A stretch of DNA of 64,000 nt from Sabellastarte sp. h YS-2021. Taxonomy: Eukaryota; Annelida; Polychaeta; Sabellida; Sabellidae. Position 1 is the first letter of the stretch, and each line of letters opens with the position of its first letter. Shown here one piece after another: positions 59,997-64,000 of the stretch. The stretch lies in NCBI GenBank assembly GCA_964017235.1, contig OZ024936.1, forward strand, positions 88,696,537-88,760,536. The letters are read 5' to 3'. The notes under the pieces are model-generated. The model was not told the DNA's origin, ran no database searches, and saw only the letters and a program-made list of their open reading frames with translations. A program made the translations under genes and the position numbers.

Positions 59997-60110
59997 TGCT
60001 GTGGTAACACACTCACCTCCCACCGGTAGTGGCTTGGTTTTGGTCAGCAGTGCAGAACCTTGACCAACTGTATGTACTGGTTTCCTCTGCCCTTCCAACT
60101 AGCCGTCAAT
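59997..60110 (+). mobile_element. SINE-B, copy 8 (partial)
   Basis: GTGCTGTGGTAACACACTCA, CCTCCCACC, then a deletion, then GTGCAGAACCTTGACCAACT and GTATGTACTGGTTTCCTCTG. It breaks off at AACTAGCCGTCAATG, where CCTTGG-family text (TTTCCTGAAAATTCCATTGA) follows. Confidence 0.7.
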
Positions 60111-60237
60111 GTTTCCTGAAAATTCCATTGAAATCCGTCCACAACCTTTTTTGAGTTATTTTGCAAACAAATACACAGTCTGGTTCCTGACCGCTTCTGC
60201 AAAGGATCGGGTATCGCCCACCATTTTGGGTACTATA

Positions 60238-60436
60238 GTGGTGGTGGACCGATTCACGCCCACCCTCAATTTTCTCAAAGATTTGTACTTTTTCATGGAA
60301 AAGATGGTTGCCACATCATAGATAATTATCAAATTGATCAAATACATAGGTAATTTATGGTGTAATTGTGCTGGTTTTGGATAAATTTAGGGGTGGGCGT
60401 GAATAGGTACATGAGCGTGAATTGGTCCACCACCAC
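60238..60436. mobile_element. 199-bp MITE, GTGGTGGTGGACC ends, TA target
   Basis: Left end GTGGTGGTGGACCGATTCAC, right end GTGAATTGGTCCACCACCAC: near-perfect 22-base inverted repeats, with TA on both sides (60236-60237 and 60437-60438). A second inner pair GCCCACCCTC/GGGGTGGGCG lies behind the ends. No coding capacity. Confidence 0.85.
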
Positions 60437-60441
60437 TAGGC

Positions 60442-61005
60442 TTCCATAGTTACACCTAGCAATGATCAAGAAGAAATTAAATATAATATATTTCTAGTTA
60501 ACACATTTGGTGCACTTTTGACACAATATTCCCTCTTTTCTGTGTTATGATATCCCATAAGAATTAAACAACATTTGTGATAAATAAAAAATGTGCACCA
60601 GTTTAAGAGTCGTCGATCTTCTACTAAATTGTCACCAAAAACACGTATTTGCTTCTAAAGATTATTGTGATTCCAAAATTTTTAAAGTTTAATTCACAAA
60701 ATTTGTTGTTATAAGACCAATGATATATGTTAAAAATATTTTGAAGGCATACAAAATGCACATAAATAAGTAAAATAACGATAGAGATTCCAGATACATG
60801 ACGGAGATTAGTGATACATTTTTTGGTTATTCAGCAATTGTACTTACAAGTTCACACCCCGGAATAATGTGGTTAAAATGTAAAGAACTGTTTTACAAGT
60901 ATTTACCCACGCCACGACATAAAAAAGAATGCAGCATTAATACGAAAGGTTATTGTAGATGATACCAGTCTCTATATTGTTAAAGTAGACTGGTTCCCCG
61001 TCAAA
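60442..61005. other. Upstream AT-rich stretch, nothing recognised
   Basis: No repeat shared within the window and no exon-like open stretch. Confidence 0.4.
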
Positions 61006-61008
61006 CAA

Positions 61009-61515
61009 ATACCATAAATTTCCAAAATAACACCCAGGTTCAAATAAACACCTGGTTCAAATTACCTGGTACCAAGCACACTGTTTATAATTTATAACAC
61101 TTTTTTGTATTTCAAAATAACGCTTGGTTCAATTTAATGTCTGGTTTGATGCCATTTGAAAATAATTAATGCCTGGGCCATTGTATTGTGTTGTGTATTT
61201 GTACATAAGGCAATATCTCCATATACTACAGGACTCAAAGTGCTATTAAACCCATCTGACTGCGCAGGTACAACCCCAACTCACAAGTACCTGGAATTCC
61301 CCCAACTGGAAGACAGAGGCTCAAGGATGATCGTCCTTGAGGTTCTTTAGCCTGCCATTGGGGATAGGAACCAATGACAGAGGACCGCCAATTTGAGTGG
61401 TCATCCGAACCACTATGTATCTGCCTGTACCTGGGATTGAAACCAAGTCATCTGAGTTCCTAAACAAGTGTGCTACCCACTAGGCCACAGTGGCATTTTT
61501 GAAAAAATACGGTAC
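61009..61515 (-). mobile_element. MITE-like CAGGCGTTAATTTGA element, copy 2, split by SINE-A
   Basis: TACCATAAATTTCCAAAATA, ACACCCAGGTTCAAATAAAC, TGGTACCAAGCACACTGTTT and TTGATGCCATTTGAAAATAA invert the copy at 25714-25912. After GCCTGGGCCATT a SINE-A copy intervenes (61183-61493), and the terminal TTTTGAAAAAATACGGTA follows it. Confidence 0.7.
61183..61493 (-). mobile_element. SINE-A, copy 5 (nested)
   Basis: The reverse of the family: CAATATCTCCATATACTACA, GGACTCAAAGTGCTATTAAA, AATGACAGAGGACCGCCAAT, CTGTACCTGGGATTGAAACC and CCCACTAGGCCACAGTGG. It is inserted in the MITE-like element described for 61009-61515. Confidence 0.86.
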
Positions 61516-62205
61516 ACGAAACCAATTAAGTTTACTGTATAACTTGAAATTTCCACTAGGTATTATTTTAGGTAAATGAGTTTGGATAGTGAAGAGTAAT
61601 TCCTGGTGAAATTTTAAATCTATTTTAATATCTAGAATAGAAACTGGTCATTAGTGAAAATTAATTCAAGTAAATTTCCAAGGAATGAACAGTAAGGGAA
61701 GTTTTCTTCTTGTTAAATTTGTACCTATAGAGTACCTCCTTCCTGCAGGCTAAATATGCATTAAGAGGATTTTTCTATTTTTAATTTCCACTTCTTTGCT
61801 TTAATAAGTAAAATAAGGCCATATCTATCAAAAAAAGAGATGCTGTAAAAGAAATCCATAGCTACTAGCACCAGTGATTATAAAAACTTCAACTTTTAGC
61901 TTAATGTTTGTTTTCTCCGCCATTTCTGCATAGATTTTAATCCAAAAAAAGAGAGAGAAGAAGCTCTGTAATAGTATTTTTCCAAGGATTCATCTTTTCA
62001 GTTTACCTAGTTCAAGAAATGCTGGGGAAAAATGGGCCACCTGTTGAGAAATTTGTAATGCTAATTATAAGTGAGTAAGTGGCTCTGGAAAAAACAAAAC
62101 TACAACAAACAATTCCTCTGGCTATATTTCCCGGTATTTAAGTCAAAGAGATGGCTCAAAATAGATAAGAAAAGAACATAGGTCCCATATGATTCATGCC
62201 ATACT
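61516..62205. other. Upstream AT-rich stretch, nothing recognised
   Basis: GTGAAAATTAATTCxAGTxAATTT phrases at 61655 echo 54050-54125 (TTAATTCCTAGTGAAATTTT), so an old repeat may be present. No gene. Confidence 0.35.
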
Positions 62206-62211
62206 ACTTTT

Positions 62212-62385
62212 TTGCATCGCGGGTAACACACTTGTCTAGAAACATGAAGGACCTGTGCTCGATCCCATGTACAAACAGAAATATACTGGGCCAGATGACT
62301 ACTTAAAATGGTAGTCCTGTTTCACTGGGTCCTCTTCTGCGTTACAGGCTAAAGAACCGCTTGGAGTTTGATAAATGTTCCTGGC
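62212..62385 (+). mobile_element. SINE-A, copy 6 (old, partial)
   Basis: GCATCGCGGGTAACACACTT, GTCTAGAAACATGAAGGACC, TCGATCCCATGTACAAACAG, TCACTGGGTCCTCTTCTGCG and CTAAAGAACCGCTTGGAGTT follow the family order with many changes. It ends where the GGCCATTTCAAA repeat begins. Confidence 0.65.
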
Positions 62386-62640
62386 CATTTCAAAATCGGA
62401 ACTATAAAGATTATAAAAAGTATATTAAAAATTATATATAAGTGCAGATAAAAAATTCATAACAACTGATATTATATACTTTTAAATTAGTCTTGAAAAC
62501 ACAGAGTGGTTGAAACTCTTGAGATGGCTTTGAAATGGCCAAGCCATATCAAAACCTCTCCTAGGTTTTGAAATAGCCATCAGATTTGTTTGGCCATTTC
62601 GAAATGGCCAATGGTTTCAAACTGGCAAGTAACATATAAA
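62370..62640. repeat. TTTGAAATGGCCA repeat with a perfect 20-base palindrome
   Basis: CCTGGCCATTTCAAAATCGG at the left, GGCTTTGAAATGGCCAAGCC, CTCTCCTAGGTTTTGAAATA, and the exact palindrome TGGCCATTTCGAAATGGCCA at 62591-62610. The family is that of 46085-46930. Confidence 0.6.
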
Positions 62641-62754
62641 TATGATCATCCTTGATTCTCTGTCTTTTAGATCAGTGCATAAGTTTTCAAGCAGTAAGTC
62701 CGCAAGGCTCACACGTCTAGAGATCACTTTTGCCCCCTTAGAATAGCAGGAACA

Positions 62755-62931
62755 AGTCCAAAAGGGGTTTCAGTCTACTAGAGCAAGCCACAAAGCCATC
62801 AGAGACATGAGTAGTGCACTGAAGCGGTCACCCATCTTGGTACTAATGTAGCTCATTGTAGCTTAACTTCAGTGAAGAGACAGATGCTCATCACACTAAG
62901 ACACAATTCATGAAAGTCTGAAGACAAAAAG
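62755..62931 (-). mobile_element. 5S rRNA-derived SINE, copy 5 (first of a tandem pair)
   Basis: In reverse: TTCATGAATTGTGTCTTAGT, TGATGAGCATCTGTCTCTTC, ACTGAAGTTAAGCTACAATG, AGCTACATTAGTACCAAGAT, GGGTGACCGCTTCAGTGCAC. The full 5S-like block is kept. It is followed head-to-tail by copy 6. Confidence 0.85.
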
Positions 62932-63090
62932 AACCAAGGCCAAAAGGGGTTTGGTTCTGCTAGCATGATCCACAAAGCTATCAGAGACAAATGTAATGCA
63001 CTGAAATGGACAGTAATCCTAGTACTAATGTAGCCCATTGCTGCTTAACTTCAGTGAAGAGACCGGTACTCATCACACGATGACACATTT
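62932..63090 (-). mobile_element. 5S rRNA-derived SINE, copy 6 (second of a tandem pair)
   Basis: In reverse: TGATGAGTACCGGTCTCTTC, ACTGAAGTTAAGCAGCAATG, GGCTACATTAGTACTAGGAT, TACTGTCCATTTCAGTGCAT. The A-box and intermediate element are intact; the C-box GGATGGGTGACC has decayed. Confidence 0.82.
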
Positions 63091-63099
63091 AAAAAATGA

Positions 63100-64000
63100 T
63101 GTCTACAAATGAGAAACTTGTTAGAGTTCATGCTCAAAAATGTAATTTTCGGGTTAAACTTGTCATTTGTAACCGAGAAGGTAACACTTGTACTGATATC
63201 ATCATAAGACTGGACAGGATAGGTTGTATGCCTTAGAGGCAGTTACCATTGTAAAGATCATATATAAGCATTTAAGGAAAATGTGCAAAATATGTTTGAA
63301 GAATGGGTTAAGAGATCACAATTGCCACAATTAAGCTCCCAATCTTCCCAGCTCATAAAATATGTCATACAACCAACAAGAATACCCGGATGTTTGGGAA
63401 GCAATTCTACCCAATGGAAATTTGGGTGTTGAACAAATTTCATAGGTTTGAGAAAGACATAAAACTAATGACTTTTTCGTTAAATCTGCCCCTTGAATGG
63501 TTAAGAGTGACAGTGGCTTAATTTTCACCAGTCTATGCCAACTATGGTGAAAAATTAAAGGAAATGAAATTTTGGAACTACAGATAGTACAACTCAGGAT
63601 CTGGGAACAAAATCTAGGCAAACATTTTCTCCATATTTGCAAAAACAACAAGTCATATTGGAGTGATAAGATAAGATAAGATAGAAGGAGGGTGGTATCT
63701 GGGTTTGTTTTGTATTTTATGTTGAGTGCAAAGAAAATGAAAAAGGCTCGATTTCCTTGTAATTAGGGGGAAAACTTTCTCGGTGTAGAAAATAAAATTT
63801 CAGTTCATATAACACATTCTTACACATGCTAGCTTTTACATCAGTATATACTGCTAAGACAGAGTCTCAGTATGATAATCTTATATCTCCTAACATGTAC
63901 AAGTGCTCTATGAATACCAAATATTTGCATACATGTTTAAAAAAGATATGGTACAAATTTGAGCTTTAGGAAAGACTACTTACTTCTGTATATACAAATA
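63100..64000. other. Right end of window, no gene recognised
   Basis: AT-rich DNA; GATAAGATAAGATA run at 63665-63680. The two overlapping minus frames at 63258-63651 overlap text resembling the TIR family at 3004 (ATTGAACAAATTTCATAGG-like phrases are weak) and show no splice context or recognisable protein. Confidence 0.35.

Overview
The window is animal genomic DNA: AT-rich, intron-rich and repeat-laden, with no bacterial-style gene packing. The gene content (an astacin metalloprotease of Astacin-EGF-CUB type), an L2-type LINE carrying a 2A-like peptide, tRNA-derived and 5S rRNA-derived SINEs and many TIR-bounded MITEs point to a marine invertebrate, such as a non-vertebrate deuterostome or a lophotrochozoan. 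The sequence alone does not settle the species.

The one clear host gene lies on the minus strand. I reconstructed it exon by exon from matching reading phases and splice sites. From 5' to 3' the exons are 47634-48182 (tentative first coding exon), 21772-21999, 15857-15979, 14705-14813, 13589-13803, 10410-10613, 9632-9755, 7889-8023, 7070-7313, 5223-5350 and 1-799, the last running off the left edge. Every junction I propose has GT-AG borders and compatible phases. The product reads: possible N-terminal region with a membrane segment, long propeptide with a WEGTD aspartate-switch motif, basic furin-like cleavage site, astacin catalytic domain (HEIGHALGLWHE and an SVMHY Met-turn), EGF-like domain, CUB domain, then a Ser/Thr-rich tail with a basic patch of at least 265 residues. 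No second host gene could be supported.

The rest is intron and upstream DNA filled with repeats. Intron 1 (about 25.6 kb) holds an L2-type LINE with an intact 970-codon frame (29699-32611). That LINE sits inside a larger insertion (29231-33291), which itself splits an older TIR element (29155-29230 plus 33292-33726). Repeated families recognised by comparing copies within the window are: SINE-A (tRNA head, GTGGCCTAGCGGGTAA; 6 copies), SINE-B (tRNA head, GGCCACGGTGGC; 8 copies), a 5S rRNA-derived SINE (6 copies), a tRNA/L2-tailed SINE at 36596, a MITE with a GAGTAAGAAATCTAAAATTC terminal repeat and TA targets (4 copies), several further TIR elements, and tandem arrays with units of 54, about 76, about 140 and about 150 bp.

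The stretch upstream of the tentative first exon (48183-64000) contains repeats only, apart from scattered candidate regulatory motifs such as a perfect CRE at 52526.
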